This document shows positions 36,477 through 45,633 of a DNA stretch of 64,000 bases, in pieces (the first letter of the stretch is position 1; every line of letters starts with the position of its first letter). The stretch is taken from contig NZ_FLLQ01000005.1 of assembly GCF_900088415.1 (NCBI RefSeq), positions 372,001 through 436,000 on the forward strand, read 5' to 3'. Under the pieces are notes generated by a model that saw nothing but the letters and a program-made list of their open reading frames with translations, did not search any database and was not told the origin of the DNA. This DNA comes from Vibrio mediterranei. Its GTDB lineage: Bacteria; Pseudomonadota; Gammaproteobacteria; Enterobacterales; Vibrionaceae. The position numbers were made by a program, and so were the translations under genes.

Positions 36477-36497
36477 ACGCAATATCACTCATCGAGA

Positions 36498-36527
36498 TAA
36501 AGGCACAGCATCCACACGGTGCCTTTA
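36498..36527. terminator. Bidirectional terminator
   Basis: TAAAGGCAC and GTGCCTTTA around a 12-base loop, between converging genes. Confidence 0.75.
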
Positions 36528-36538
36528 TACCATTCTGA

Positions 36539-36997
36539 TTAAGCCGTTTTTTTTGCCTCAGTCTTAAGCTCAGGCTTTTTTGCTTCTTTAAGCATGGCAT
36601 TTGTGCTCGAGGGCTCTTTGGATTTTAGGTTTACTACTTCGTGATCTGGAAACTCTGCCGTTTCACCAAAGAACTTACCGCCCGGCTCAATACTCAAATT
36701 GTTACTCCAGACTTTACCTTTAACCCGACCATTGGCGAGTATCTGAATATGCTCCGCATGACAATTGCCTTCGACAATACCGTTAACAATTAACTGTTTA
36801 GCAAATATCTCACCTTTCACTCGCCCCGACTCTGCAACGACGAGTGAACCTTCAACATGAACCTGTCCATCAACAATTCCATCGACTTGAATATCACTTT
36901 CTAATTTGAGTTTTCCGCTAATAGTACAGCCTTTGGCGATGAGAGTTGCAGCTGCTGAGCGACTCTTTGTTCCACTGTTTTTACTAAAGATTCCCAT
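36539..36997 (-). CDS. Bactofilin-family cytoskeletal protein
   Basis: A 152-residue protein with the bactofilin beta-helix (about residues 18-115): repeats such as CTISGKLKLESDIQVDGIVDGQV and GRVKGEIFAKQLIVNGIVEG. The C-terminal tail is lysine rich. Bactofilins polymerise without nucleotides and help place cell-wall enzymes. Its start lies inside the end of the M23 peptidase gene, with about 97 bases in common in a different frame. This ties its translation to that gene. Confidence 0.92.
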   Translation of the reverse strand: MGIFSKNSGTKSRSAAATLIAKGCTISGKLKLESDIQVDGIVDGQVHVEGSLVVAESGRVKGEIFAKQLIVNGIVEGNCHAEHIQILANGRVKGKVWSNNLSIEPGGKFFGETAEFPDHEVVNLKSKEPSSTNAMLKEAKKPELKTEAKKTA

Positions 36998-37854
36998 CGT
37001 ATTCCTCGCTCCTTTTTAAAGATATCTTCAAACTCATGCACACCCCACTCCACAAACGGCCTAGGGTTTAACGCTCGCCCAACAAAGCGAACTTCATAAT
37101 GTAAATGTGGTCCAGATGACAGACCTGTATTGCCCGAAATGGCAATCAAATCCCCTTTACGTACAAACTGCCCATTCTTAACTTTGAAGCTCTTAAGATG
37201 TGAGTACGAACTTGAAAATCCGAATGAATGCTGTAGTCGAAGAAAGTTGCCAGAACCTTTACTACTGCGCCTTGTTACCTCAACCACACCGTCTGCAGGG
37301 GCGTAGATTGACGTACCTGTATTCACAGCAAAGTCTAACCCTCGGTGCATTTTAACTTTCCCAGTCACAGGATGAGTACGCTTGCCAAATTGAGACGACA
37401 TTCGATGTTTCCCCACGGGCGAACCGCTCGGGATCTGGGTCAACATCACCATTCGGATATTAGAGTGGATTGCCGCAGCATCCAGACGGGACTCCAACTC
37501 AATATCACCGCCTTGGTCAGACACTCCCAGTACTTTCTCTAAATCAGAAAGTCGTTCAGAGACTAACGCTATGCGCTCTTCTCTATCAGATAGGTCGTTC
37601 TCTAAGGTTTGTTTCAGGTCCTGCAAATTTGCCAGTTCGTCACCCAATGTTTGCGACTCACTGGCAAGCTCTTTTTGTTTGAGCTCAGCGTAATCCACAA
37701 CTTGATAAAGGTGTTGAATAAGCAACGCGCCGCCAAACACCACCGCAACACTGACTCCAAGCAAGCTTTTTAAGCTCCGGCGCATCGATTTACTCAACTG
37801 CCAGTGCTTGGAGCCGTTAATGGTTGAAACTGAAATCGTTAGTTGGTCTTTCAT
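36901..37854 (-). CDS. M23-family peptidoglycan endopeptidase
   Basis: A 317-residue protein with an N-terminal membrane anchor (LLGVSVAVVFGGALLIQHLYQ), a coiled coil (about 55-110) and a C-terminal LytM/M23 domain. The zinc site is seen in SQFGKRTHPVTGKVKMHRGLDFAV and GLSSGPHLHYEVRF, so it looks active. Such enzymes cut peptide crosslinks in the wall and can shape the cell together with bactofilins. The last 97 bases overlap the bactofilin gene. Confidence 0.92.
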   Translation of the reverse strand: MKDQLTISVSTINGSKHWQLSKSMRRSLKSLLGVSVAVVFGGALLIQHLYQVVDYAELKQKELASESQTLGDELANLQDLKQTLENDLSDREERIALVSERLSDLEKVLGVSDQGGDIELESRLDAAAIHSNIRMVMLTQIPSGSPVGKHRMSSQFGKRTHPVTGKVKMHRGLDFAVNTGTSIYAPADGVVEVTRRSSKGSGNFLRLQHSFGFSSSYSHLKSFKVKNGQFVRKGDLIAISGNTGLSSGPHLHYEVRFVGRALNPRPFVEWGVHEFEDIFKKERGIRWESLVKTVEQRVAQQLQLSSPKAVLLAENSN

Positions 37855-38253
37855 GTTTGATGCTGTCTTATCCGTGACTGTTGCAGAATTTCCCTACAAA
37901 CCAAGTTCACTGTATTGCTTAATTTTGTTGAACTAAGCGTTAATTTACGGAATACAGATGACAGGTACTAGTCAGAAAGTTCAAGGAAATGTCAGGACGT
38001 GACTTTGTGTCAAACAATCAATAAAAACTATATGTTAGGTTTAACAACTGGTTAAAAAGATCCGCGCGAAGTAATCATATTCTGCTCCCTATCTGACAGC
38101 TTGTCAGACTCCCCCTGAAATTAATCACTATCTCACCTCCCAACGAATACCAATATCCAAAACGTCTTGACTTCATAACTTTATGAAAATTAGCTAGAAA
38201 ATAATCAACTGGCTTCTAATATTGACTATATAAGTGATATTTGAGGGTTTTCT
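37855..38253. other. Intergenic region between M23 and HlyD genes
   Basis: About 400 bases with divergent promoters expected on both sides. Apart from one palindrome at 38092-38108 and a TTGACT hexamer near 38166, I see no gene, RNA or repeat. Confidence 0.5.
38092..38108. promoter_or_regulatory. Palindrome TCTGACA-GCT-TGTCAGA
   Basis: Perfect 7-bp arms around GCT, 146 bases before the exporter operon. It has the look of an operator for a dimeric repressor such as a TetR protein, but no TetR gene is adjacent. Confidence 0.4.
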
Positions 38254-39210
38254 ATGAAACGGTCGTTGTTCATTGTTTTCTCTATCTTGTTTTCTCTGGT
38301 GGGATGCCAAAGTGACGACAATGGCAAAGCACTAGGTACACTTGAGCGAGACCGCATTACATTTTCTTCTACCGCGAATGAAATCATTCGTGAATTGCCT
38401 ATTCGTGAAGGGAGTATGGTAAAAACAGGAGATGTTCTAGTTCGCTTAGACACCAAACGGCAAGAAGCCGTATTAGCTCATTCGATAGCTGAAGAAGCAA
38501 AAGCCAGTGCTTACTTACTTCGCCTAACCAATGGTGAAAGACCTGAAGATATTGCAGCTGCGCAAGCTAAAGTAGATATGGCCCAAGCTCGATTGATCGA
38601 AGCGGAAAAGAACTACTCTCGAGCAGAAGAGTTAGTGCGCAAAAAACTCGCAAGTCAATCGCAAAAGGACCAAGCGTTAGCTAACCGCGACTCAGCAAGA
38701 GCGGAGCTAAACTCGGCAACAGAAGAGTTCTCAAAGCTGACAGCCGGTACCCGACCCGAGGATATCACACAAGCAGAAGCTGCCTTGGCTGCTGCCAAGG
38801 CCGACGTTGCATTACAAACCCAGCAGTTGGATGAGCTCACTATCGTCGCGACACGTGATGGCGTACTTGATAACCTGCCATACAATCTTGGCGAACGAGT
38901 TGCCACAGGTTCCTTTGTTGCCGTGGTGCTTGCAGACCGAGTGCCTTATGCGCGTGTCTATGTTCCTTCATCAGTCAGGGTGAAGTTCGTTCCGGGTATT
39001 GAAGTGCCTGTTCATGTGGACGGGTTAGATCAAATACTGACGGGCAACGTTCGTTGGGTCGCATCCGATCCGTCATTCACCCCTTATTATGCTCTAACTG
39101 AAGATGAGCGTTCACGCTTGATGTATCTGGCAGAGATCGACTTACCTGACAGTGCTCAAACACTTCCTACCGGAGTACCAGCTCAAGTTGACTTAGCGGG
39201 GCTGAAGTAG
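38254..39210 (+). CDS. HlyD/MFP-family adaptor with lipoprotein signal
   Basis: A 318-residue periplasmic adaptor. It starts with a lipobox (SLVGCQSDD; Cys at residue 18), which would anchor it to a membrane by lipid. Residues 75-180 form a long helical hairpin with repeated TNGERPEDIAAAQAK / TAGTRPEDITQAEAA units, flanked by lipoyl-like halves. GAGGG is well placed before the ATG. It works with the ABC-2 ATPase and permease that follow directly. The set resembles YbhG-YbhFSR. Confidence 0.88.
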   Translation: MKRSLFIVFSILFSLVGCQSDDNGKALGTLERDRITFSSTANEIIRELPIREGSMVKTGDVLVRLDTKRQEAVLAHSIAEEAKASAYLLRLTNGERPEDIAAAQAKVDMAQARLIEAEKNYSRAEELVRKKLASQSQKDQALANRDSARAELNSATEEFSKLTAGTRPEDITQAEAALAAAKADVALQTQQLDELTIVATRDGVLDNLPYNLGERVATGSFVAVVLADRVPYARVYVPSSVRVKFVPGIEVPVHVDGLDQILTGNVRWVASDPSFTPYYALTEDERSRLMYLAEIDLPDSAQTLPTGVPAQVDLAGLK

Positions 39211-40137
39211 ATGAGCGAGATTGCCGTTACAGCAACCAATATCACCAAAAAGTTTGGTGACTTTACTGCCATCAATGGCATTAACTTGTCGGTTCCCAAA
39301 GGCAGTATTTATGGGTTTCTAGGGCCCAATGGTTGCGGAAAATCGACCACTATTCGCATGCTAACAGGCCTACTTAGTCCTACCGAGGGCACCGTTAATG
39401 TTTTGGGATTGGATATTCCCCAACAGTCAGAACAACTGAGACTAAAGATTGGTTATATGACACAGAAATTCTCTCTGTATGACGATCTTTCTGTTCAGGA
39501 GAACTTGCAGTTTATTGGGCAAATATTCGGAATGAACCGCTCTTTTTGTAACAATCGAATAGAAGAGCAACTGAGTATCTACGGTCTGTCCAACCTCAAG
39601 AAACAACGAGTCAGCGGCATGAGCGGTGGCCAAAAACAGCGTTTATCTCTTGCAGCTGCGACCATGCACAGACCAGAACTGCTTTTTTTGGATGAGCCGA
39701 CTTCAGCCGTGGATCCTGAGAATCGTCGAGAATTTTGGGAGCAGCTGTTTGATCTTAGTGATCAAGGCACCACTATCCTAGTCACCACCCACTATATGGA
39801 TGAAGCTGAGCGTTGTCATCGATTAGCCATTATGGAAGCGGGAGAAATGCGCGCGGATGATGAGCCAGAAGTGCTGATGAATAATATGGGAGTCAACATT
39901 ATCGAAGTGCGAGCGCCTCAATTACGAGCATTGAAAGAGAAGCTCATCGCTTGTGAAGAGGTTAGATCTGCAGCTCAGTTAGGAATTCGCTTACGCGTAT
40001 TGATCTATCAATCCGTCGCAGACCCCATCTTATGGCTTAAAACGCGCTTCCCTGATTTAGCTCAGGCAGAGCTCACGCCGGCAAGACCAAGTTTAGAAGA
40101 TGTCTTTGTTTCCGTGACAGGTAAGGGCAGACAATGA
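39211..40137 (+). CDS. ABC-2 type exporter ATPase
   Basis: A 308-residue ATPase with Walker A GPNGCGKSTT, signature SGMSGGQKQRLSLA and Walker B LLFLDEPTSAVD. The ATG comes directly after the stop of the adaptor gene, and the end overlaps the permease gene by 4 bases. YbhF of E. coli has two ATPase halves; this one has a single domain, so it should act as a dimer with one permease type. Confidence 0.92.
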   Translation: MSEIAVTATNITKKFGDFTAINGINLSVPKGSIYGFLGPNGCGKSTTIRMLTGLLSPTEGTVNVLGLDIPQQSEQLRLKIGYMTQKFSLYDDLSVQENLQFIGQIFGMNRSFCNNRIEEQLSIYGLSNLKKQRVSGMSGGQKQRLSLAAATMHRPELLFLDEPTSAVDPENRREFWEQLFDLSDQGTTILVTTHYMDEAERCHRLAIMEAGEMRADDEPEVLMNNMGVNIIEVRAPQLRALKEKLIACEEVRSAAQLGIRLRVLIYQSVADPILWLKTRFPDLAQAELTPARPSLEDVFVSVTGKGRQ

Positions 40138-41234
40138 AAAGCTTAACGCGCATGAGCGCCATAATGGTCAAAGAAATTCGTCAGCTCTCAAGGGATCGCA
40201 TTACGTTTGGGATGGTTGTCATGATACCACTCATTCAGCTTATTTTATTTGGATTTGCAATGAATACGGACGTGCGGAATATTCCGATTGCGATCGTTGA
40301 TCAAAGCCAATCAGCTCCAGGGCGGATTATTGTAGAAGCCGTCAAGGTCACTCAGGTAGTCACCGTTAAAGCGCAATATCCAACGGTTGAGGAAGCAGAG
40401 GTTGCCATTCGTGAGGGTGTGGTACGTGCGGCGTTAATCTTACCTAACAACCTAACGCAACGTATTACTCATAAGCAGACACTAGGCCAATGGCTGGTCG
40501 ACGGTTCCGATACTATGATCAGTTCTGCGCTTTTGGGATTGCAAAACATGCCTATCAATGAATTTGCGATCGCAGGCTACCAGCCAAGCTCTCCAAAAAC
40601 CTTCGAAGCAACCCTACTCTATAATCCAAGTCGCCGATCCGCAGTGAATATTGTCCCTGGACTCTTAGGTGTGATACTGACAATGACGATGATTTTGTTT
40701 ACCAGTGCAGCCATCGTGCGAGAACGCGAACGAGGTAATCTGGAGTTGTTAATCACCACACCTATTCATTCCCTTGAGCTAATGATCGGTAAGATAGTCC
40801 CTTATATCTTTATCGGACTGATTCAGATCTTCATTATTTTAGGACTCGGTTGGGCGATTTTCAGCGTTCCCATAAATGGTCAAGTGAGTCAAATTCTGAT
40901 GGGAAGTTTGCTATTTATAGCCGCTAGCTTAACTTTGGGTTTGGTGATTTCAACCATCGCGCAGACTCAGTTGCAAGCCATGCAAATGACCGTGTTTATC
41001 TTGCTGCCTTCTATCTTGCTCTCTGGATTTATGTTTCCTTATGAAGCGATGCCGAATGCCGCTCAATGGGTCGCAGAAGCTTTACCAGCAACTCACTTTA
41101 TGCGCATGATACGCGGCATTATTTTACGTGGCGCTGATTTGTCTGACGTATGGCGTGATACCGTCTGGCTGGCTGGATTTACCGTCGTCGGTCTGATTGT
41201 TGCCGCCTTTAGATTCAAGAAAACTCTCGATTAA
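40134..41234 (+). CDS. ABC-2 type permease (YbhS/YbhR-like)
   Basis: A 366-residue permease: one N-terminal membrane segment, a large periplasmic part (about 45-170) and five or six C-terminal segments, with the ABC-2 motif VRERERGNLELLITTPI. It completes an efflux system with the adaptor and ATPase. Substrate unknown; relatives export drugs or cations. It is followed 25 bases later by a LysR gene. Confidence 0.9.
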   Translation: MKSLTRMSAIMVKEIRQLSRDRITFGMVVMIPLIQLILFGFAMNTDVRNIPIAIVDQSQSAPGRIIVEAVKVTQVVTVKAQYPTVEEAEVAIREGVVRAALILPNNLTQRITHKQTLGQWLVDGSDTMISSALLGLQNMPINEFAIAGYQPSSPKTFEATLLYNPSRRSAVNIVPGLLGVILTMTMILFTSAAIVRERERGNLELLITTPIHSLELMIGKIVPYIFIGLIQIFIILGLGWAIFSVPINGQVSQILMGSLLFIAASLTLGLVISTIAQTQLQAMQMTVFILLPSILLSGFMFPYEAMPNAAQWVAEALPATHFMRMIRGIILRGADLSDVWRDTVWLAGFTVVGLIVAAFRFKKTLD

Positions 41235-41258
41235 CAGACAACGACACAGGACGTTGCT

Positions 41259-42191
41259 ATGGACAACAAAAAGCTAGAAAGCAAACCTAACAAGAAGTTC
41301 GATCTAAACTTACTGCGAGTGTTTATTTCTACTTACGAAACAGAATCTGTGACCAAATCAGCAGAGCAACTCGACCTGACGCAATCTGCGGTAAGTAATG
41401 CGCTGACACGCCTTAAAGAAAATGTTGGCAAGGAACTATTCTCGAGAACTGGCCGAGGCATCAAACCGACACGCTATGCCAAAGAACTGTATGAGCAGAC
41501 CCATGACCATATCATGAGTATAGAGAAAGTGATTCAAGGTCTAGAAGCGTTTGATCCAAAGAAAACACAACGTACATTCGTCGTATATTGTCATGAAGCC
41601 GCTATGTTAAGGCTTCAGAAACGTCTTCATGTCTGTACTACCTATCCAAATATCGAGATCATCTTAAAAGAACTGCCTCCCAAAGATGCTAGAATCTACG
41701 AAGATCTTCAGATGGAGAAAGTGGATCTAGTTATTGATGTGTCGCCATCAGATAGCAAAGTATTTCAATCAGAATTACTGCACAGTGAAGGGCTAACATG
41801 CGTTGCCAGTAAAAATCATCCGCGTATACAGCAAGGTAAATTCGATAAATCCAACTATATGACCGAAAGTCATGTTCTACTGAATATCAGACGCCACAAT
41901 CTCACATTTGTGGAATGGCTCGTCAGCGAAGTATTGCCACCACGAAAGGTGTTTAGCCAACACTCATCGTTACTAGGTATGCTTCCTTCCGTTTCGAACT
42001 CACAAGCAATTGCTGTTATACCTCAATCCGTAGCAGATCAATACGGCGACGTATTTCAACTACAAACTTTTCCTTTCCCATTTGAAACTAAAACCTTTGA
42101 TTCCTATATGGTTTGGCCAAGTAAAATGAGTCACAACTCTGCCATTACATGGTTAAGACAGCAGATGGTACATCATCTGAAAGAGAGTTAA
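41259..42191 (+). CDS. LysR-family regulator, LeuO/NodD-like branch
   Basis: A 310-residue LysR protein with the helix-turn-helix FDLNLLRVFISTYETESVTKSAEQLDLTQSAVSNALTRLKE and an effector domain of the LeuO/NodD type. It is probably co-transcribed with the exporter operon upstream and could regulate it or the KdgM porin gene converging on it. Confidence 0.86.
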   Translation: MDNKKLESKPNKKFDLNLLRVFISTYETESVTKSAEQLDLTQSAVSNALTRLKENVGKELFSRTGRGIKPTRYAKELYEQTHDHIMSIEKVIQGLEAFDPKKTQRTFVVYCHEAAMLRLQKRLHVCTTYPNIEIILKELPPKDARIYEDLQMEKVDLVIDVSPSDSKVFQSELLHSEGLTCVASKNHPRIQQGKFDKSNYMTESHVLLNIRRHNLTFVEWLVSEVLPPRKVFSQHSSLLGMLPSVSNSQAIAVIPQSVADQYGDVFQLQTFPFPFETKTFDSYMVWPSKMSHNSAITWLRQQMVHHLKES

Positions 42192-42217
42192 ACAAAGGCT
42201 GGTTATAAAGATTAAAA

Positions 42218-42243
42218 AAGGCAGCACTATGTGCTGCCTTTTC
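42218..42243. terminator. Bidirectional terminator
   Basis: AAAGGCAGCAC and GTGCTGCCTTT with a 3-nt loop, with A and T runs outside. Confidence 0.9.
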
Positions 42244-42283
42244 AATTCGGTTTGACGCTAAGCGACAATCTATTCGGTAACGA

Positions 42284-42994
42284 TTAGAAGTTAAACGTTA
42301 CACCCGCACGAATACGGTTTTCTGTCTTGGTCTCGAAGTTTTGGTTAATGTAGGTCTTATCAAGAATTTGATAGTCTACGTATGGAGCCCATGATTCAAA
42401 GCCAGTGTACTTAACTTGGAATGTGTGTTCCCACTTTGTATCCGCTTTGTCGCCGTTGTTGCCCGTGTATGCACCACCGTCTTTTTGGTTGATGTAAGCA
42501 GGGTTATACTCAAGTGCGAAATCATTTAGGTTATAACCAACCCATAGGTCAACTTGGTTAGTGTCGTTTGTTTTAACACCAGGAGTTGTGCTGCTAGATG
42601 CCGCTTGATAACGGTAACGAGCTGCAGTATAGAAGTTGCCTTCAGCATACGTTGCTTTTAGGTATGGACGGTATTCCATGTGATCAGAACCGTTCCAGTA
42701 CACGAAACCTGGAGTTAACGTGAAGTTATCGTTAATTGCCCAGTTGTAGTTTAATTCTGTTTCGAATGCAGCAACGCTCTTACCCGAGTTGCTAAACAGT
42801 TTATCACCTTGAGCTTGAGTACCTTCAAGGTGGATTTGCCAATCTTCTGCAAAGTCAAAACCAGCACGTACACGAGTTTCGTACGTCTTAGCTTCTGTTT
42901 TGTAAGCACCACGAACGTCAACGTAGTTCGCGCTTGCAGGAAGGGCTACAGCAGCAACAAGTGCAGCCGCTAATGTCATTTTAAAAGTTTTCAT
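42284..42994 (-). CDS. KdgM-family oligogalacturonate-type outer-membrane porin
   Basis: A 236-residue porin with a signal peptide ending in ALPASA and a 12-strand barrel pattern ending in the aromatic residue typical of outer-membrane proteins (RIRAGVTFNF). The start of the mature part, NYVDVRGAYKTEAKTYETRVRAGFDF, is typical of the KdgM family, which passes acidic oligosaccharides. I chose ATG 42994, with CGGAG 7 bases before it, over 43024. The sugar used here could be pectin- or alginate-derived; no lyase is nearby. Confidence 0.87.
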   Translation of the reverse strand: MKTFKMTLAAALVAAVALPASANYVDVRGAYKTEAKTYETRVRAGFDFAEDWQIHLEGTQAQGDKLFSNSGKSVAAFETELNYNWAINDNFTLTPGFVYWNGSDHMEYRPYLKATYAEGNFYTAARYRYQAASSSTTPGVKTNDTNQVDLWVGYNLNDFALEYNPAYINQKDGGAYTGNNGDKADTKWEHTFQVKYTGFESWAPYVDYQILDKTYINQNFETKTENRIRAGVTFNF

Positions 42995-43311
42995 GAAAAG
43001 CTCCGTATAGAACAGGAATGCCAAAAGGCATTAATTTAACGTGCGAGCGTTTAGGCCACTGCCAAGCATCCTTAGACGCCACACTAAAACTGAGCTCAGC
43101 ATATTTTGTTGAGCATCATTTTTGTCAGGGGAATGTCAAAGTAGAGTTTGAAGTGATAGACATCACATCAAAATTGAACCAAAAGCTAATTTAGAGAACA
43201 AAGCATTCTCAAATCGATAACAAAAATAGATTATTTGGCTATTTATGATTCAATGCAATCATAAATGAAACAATGCCAATCATTAGTGAGAGATTCATCC
43301 CGTAAATGAGA
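42995..43311. other. Intergenic region upstream of the porin gene
   Basis: 317 bases with no gene. It contains the promoter of the porin gene and a likely CRP site; the half nearer the Sel1 gene is AT rich and featureless. Confidence 0.5.
43152..43167 (-). promoter_or_regulatory. Putative CRP site upstream of the porin gene
   Basis: AGTGA-TAGACA-TCACA matches nine of ten consensus bases of a CRP site. Carbon-source control is expected for a sugar porin. It lies about 160 bases before the start codon. Confidence 0.5.
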
Positions 43312-44466
43312 TTACTGATTGGGGTAGGAAGTGTGGTAGTTGGAATAATTATAATCAGATTCATTCGCTTGCATTGAGGTGTCATTATCGGAGGTCGTTT
43401 GCTGACTCTCTGAAGATTCCGTATTTGGCTGCTCTTTATTCAAAGAGTCTGCATCTTCAAGTGCAAAAAGAGGTAATTCTCTTTTATAGAGCTTGTTTAA
43501 TGCCTTGATTAGCGAATGTTTCACCATCGGCCCAAACTGAAGTTTTTTAATGACGGGTTTTGCTAAAGATTGAAGCCCCACGACCGAGTCCACTCCTAAT
43601 GTCGAACCCACCGAGTCTCTTGCTGATTTTGCAGCCTCATAACCTAAATAGGCGGACATAAAAAGCCAAATATAAGCGATAGCAGCACCATTAGGCTTAA
43701 TGTCGCGCCATGCTTCACCTGCATAATACATAGCTTCTACATTGCCTTTCTCAGCCGCACGCTCTAACCAATAGCAAGCTCTGTCAGTATTTTGCTCAAC
43801 ACCAACACCATTGAGGTAATTCAGACCCAGTTTGGTCATGCCCTCTTCGCTTTGCTTTTCCGCGGCTTTTTCAAACCAAAGAGTCGATTGTTTAGGCGAT
43901 GGTGTTGGGTTATCAGGAGAAATACTCCAGTCGCCCATATAGAGAATGGCCTCTAAATTTCCTTCTTCAGCAACTTCTTGAATGGTAGAGACACCTTTGG
44001 GAATATTGCGCTCGGTACCTCGTCCATAAATTAAAGCCTTAGCGGCTTCAAATTTGGCATGAGAATCCCCTTCAGTACCAGCAATACAAAGGCGCCAATA
44101 GTTTGCTTGCTCACGTAATACCAAGTCTTCGCGCTTTTTATCACTGAGACGAACAATGCCGTACATCGCCGTGACGTTATCCAACTGCGCACCTTTATTG
44201 TACCAATACAGCGCTTCTTTCACATTCTTGCGCTCGGCTTCTTTCGCTAAATACAGAATTGTAGGTACATGGCCCGTTTCCGCTTTATAAACACGCTCTT
44301 GCCTTTCTTGTTGACGCGCCTTTTCCATTGCACGTCGATAGGCAGCTTCACGCTCAAGACGCTCTTGCTCCATCCTCTTGCGTCGTAAGGATAGCGAGAA
44401 CATCCAGATAAACGCCAAGATGAGCGAAAGACTGGTTGCACCTATTGCAATAGAAAGTGTCGACAT
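43312..44466 (-). CDS. Membrane-anchored Sel1/TPR repeat protein
   Basis: A 384-residue protein with one N-terminal membrane segment (IAIGATSLSLILAFIWMFSL), a charged stretch (residues 29-60, rich in Arg, Glu and Gln) and Sel1-like repeats in the middle, such as AEEGNLEAILYMGDW, MTKLGLNYLNGVGVEQNTDRACYWLERAAEKGNVEAMYYAGEAW. Sel1 repeats bind partner proteins. The C-terminus is Ser/Thr/Asn rich and looks disordered. It has no close operon partner. Confidence 0.82.
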   Translation of the reverse strand: MSTLSIAIGATSLSLILAFIWMFSLSLRRKRMEQERLEREAAYRRAMEKARQQERQERVYKAETGHVPTILYLAKEAERKNVKEALYWYNKGAQLDNVTAMYGIVRLSDKKREDLVLREQANYWRLCIAGTEGDSHAKFEAAKALIYGRGTERNIPKGVSTIQEVAEEGNLEAILYMGDWSISPDNPTPSPKQSTLWFEKAAEKQSEEGMTKLGLNYLNGVGVEQNTDRACYWLERAAEKGNVEAMYYAGEAWRDIKPNGAAIAYIWLFMSAYLGYEAAKSARDSVGSTLGVDSVVGLQSLAKPVIKKLQFGPMVKHSLIKALNKLYKRELPLFALEDADSLNKEQPNTESSESQQTTSDNDTSMQANESDYNYSNYHTSYPNQ

Positions 44467-44677
44467 TGATTAATAGCTTATTGGGTAACGGTTACTCTAT
44501 ATAGTAACGGCAGGAAGGGAGATTAATTAAGTGATATAGGCGATCTATTACACGCTTTTACAACTTAGTTTAGAGAAATGACGTTTGCGGAATATCTGCT
44601 TAGAGAAAAAGCCTCGAACCATTGCCGCTTCCTATACCGAGCAGAATGATTCGAGACGGGGTAAATTCTATATTAGG

Positions 44678-45547
44678 TTACTTACGGCTGTTAATTGCTT
44701 TAACAAACGTTTCCTGAGCACCTTCGACGTTAAGAGCTTTCGCTTCATCTAGCAGACTAAGTGCTTTAGGGATGTTGTCCTCGGCGACGGCTTTTTGAAT
44801 GGCACTATGATAATAGCTTGTTGTCTCTGGTTGAATGGTTGCTGGAGCTGCTTTCACACTCGTTGCTACAATGCCAGTCGTTGCCGCTGTAACAGGTGCC
44901 ACCATGGAGTTATCCACTTTTCTAGACCCCAATGTGAGGGTCTCTATTTCTAAATTCAGTTCACCTACATAACTATGTTTAAACTTAGGGTCAGTAACAA
45001 TAGGTAACGGCTCCCCGCTTTCTTCTGCTCTCACCTTGGCAGGATGTGGTACTGAAACTAACTGGCCGACATCTGAACTGTTAGTGAACACAATCATGTA
45101 AGGTAATGACTGTGCGTCGACTTCAAAACTCGTTACATAACGGTTCGCATCGAACATGTCTGAATAGCGAATATTGAATTCATCAAGAGTGATAGTTCTT
45201 ACCACATTATATTCTTTGTCGAGTAATTGAACTGTCGGTGCTAACACTCGTTTTTTGAGCATTTTACTGCTCAGGGTTACCTTTACTTTGCCAGAACGAG
45301 GAGAGAACTCGAACGCATTGAAAAAGCTCTTACCGGTTTTGAATTCCCATACAGGAGATGATTCATCAATGACAAAACCAACATCTTCAGTCTTATCCAA
45401 CTCCACCCAAGCAAAATCTTTTTTACTGATACAGCAAACGTCTTCTGACTTCATTTGAGCATCTGTGATGGTGGGCTCAACACCAGAGTTACTCGCACAA
45501 CCAACCACACTTAGTCCAAGTACTAGCGCCAAAATATTTTTGTTCAT
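44678..45547 (-). CDS. malM: Maltose operon periplasmic lipoprotein MalM
   Basis: A 289-residue protein with a lipobox (LSVVGCASNSG). Motifs such as FAWVELDKTEDVGFVIDESSPVWEFKTGKSFFNAFEF agree with the MalM family. It has long been known as the last gene of the malK-lamB-malM operon; its role is to help handle maltodextrins in the periplasm, though the details are unclear. It lies 86 bases after lamB, across a hairpin. E. coli MalM starts with a similar signal. Confidence 0.9.
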   Translation of the reverse strand: MNKNILALVLGLSVVGCASNSGVEPTITDAQMKSEDVCCISKKDFAWVELDKTEDVGFVIDESSPVWEFKTGKSFFNAFEFSPRSGKVKVTLSSKMLKKRVLAPTVQLLDKEYNVVRTITLDEFNIRYSDMFDANRYVTSFEVDAQSLPYMIVFTNSSDVGQLVSVPHPAKVRAEESGEPLPIVTDPKFKHSYVGELNLEIETLTLGSRKVDNSMVAPVTAATTGIVATSVKAAPATIQPETTSYYHSAIQKAVAEDNIPKALSLLDEAKALNVEGAQETFVKAINSRK

Positions 45548-45572
45548 AATATTCCACCATTTTAGAAAAAGA

Positions 45573-45594
45573 AGGCAGTCCTTAGACTGCCTTG
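45573..45594 (-). terminator. Attenuating hairpin between lamB and malM
   Basis: AAGGCAGTC and GACTGCCTT with a short loop, followed on the minus strand by a T-rich tract. It probably lowers malM expression relative to lamB. Confidence 0.7.
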
Positions 45595-45633
45595 TTAGAT
45601 TAAGACTTCATCTAGTAAATTCAACTAGGTTGA

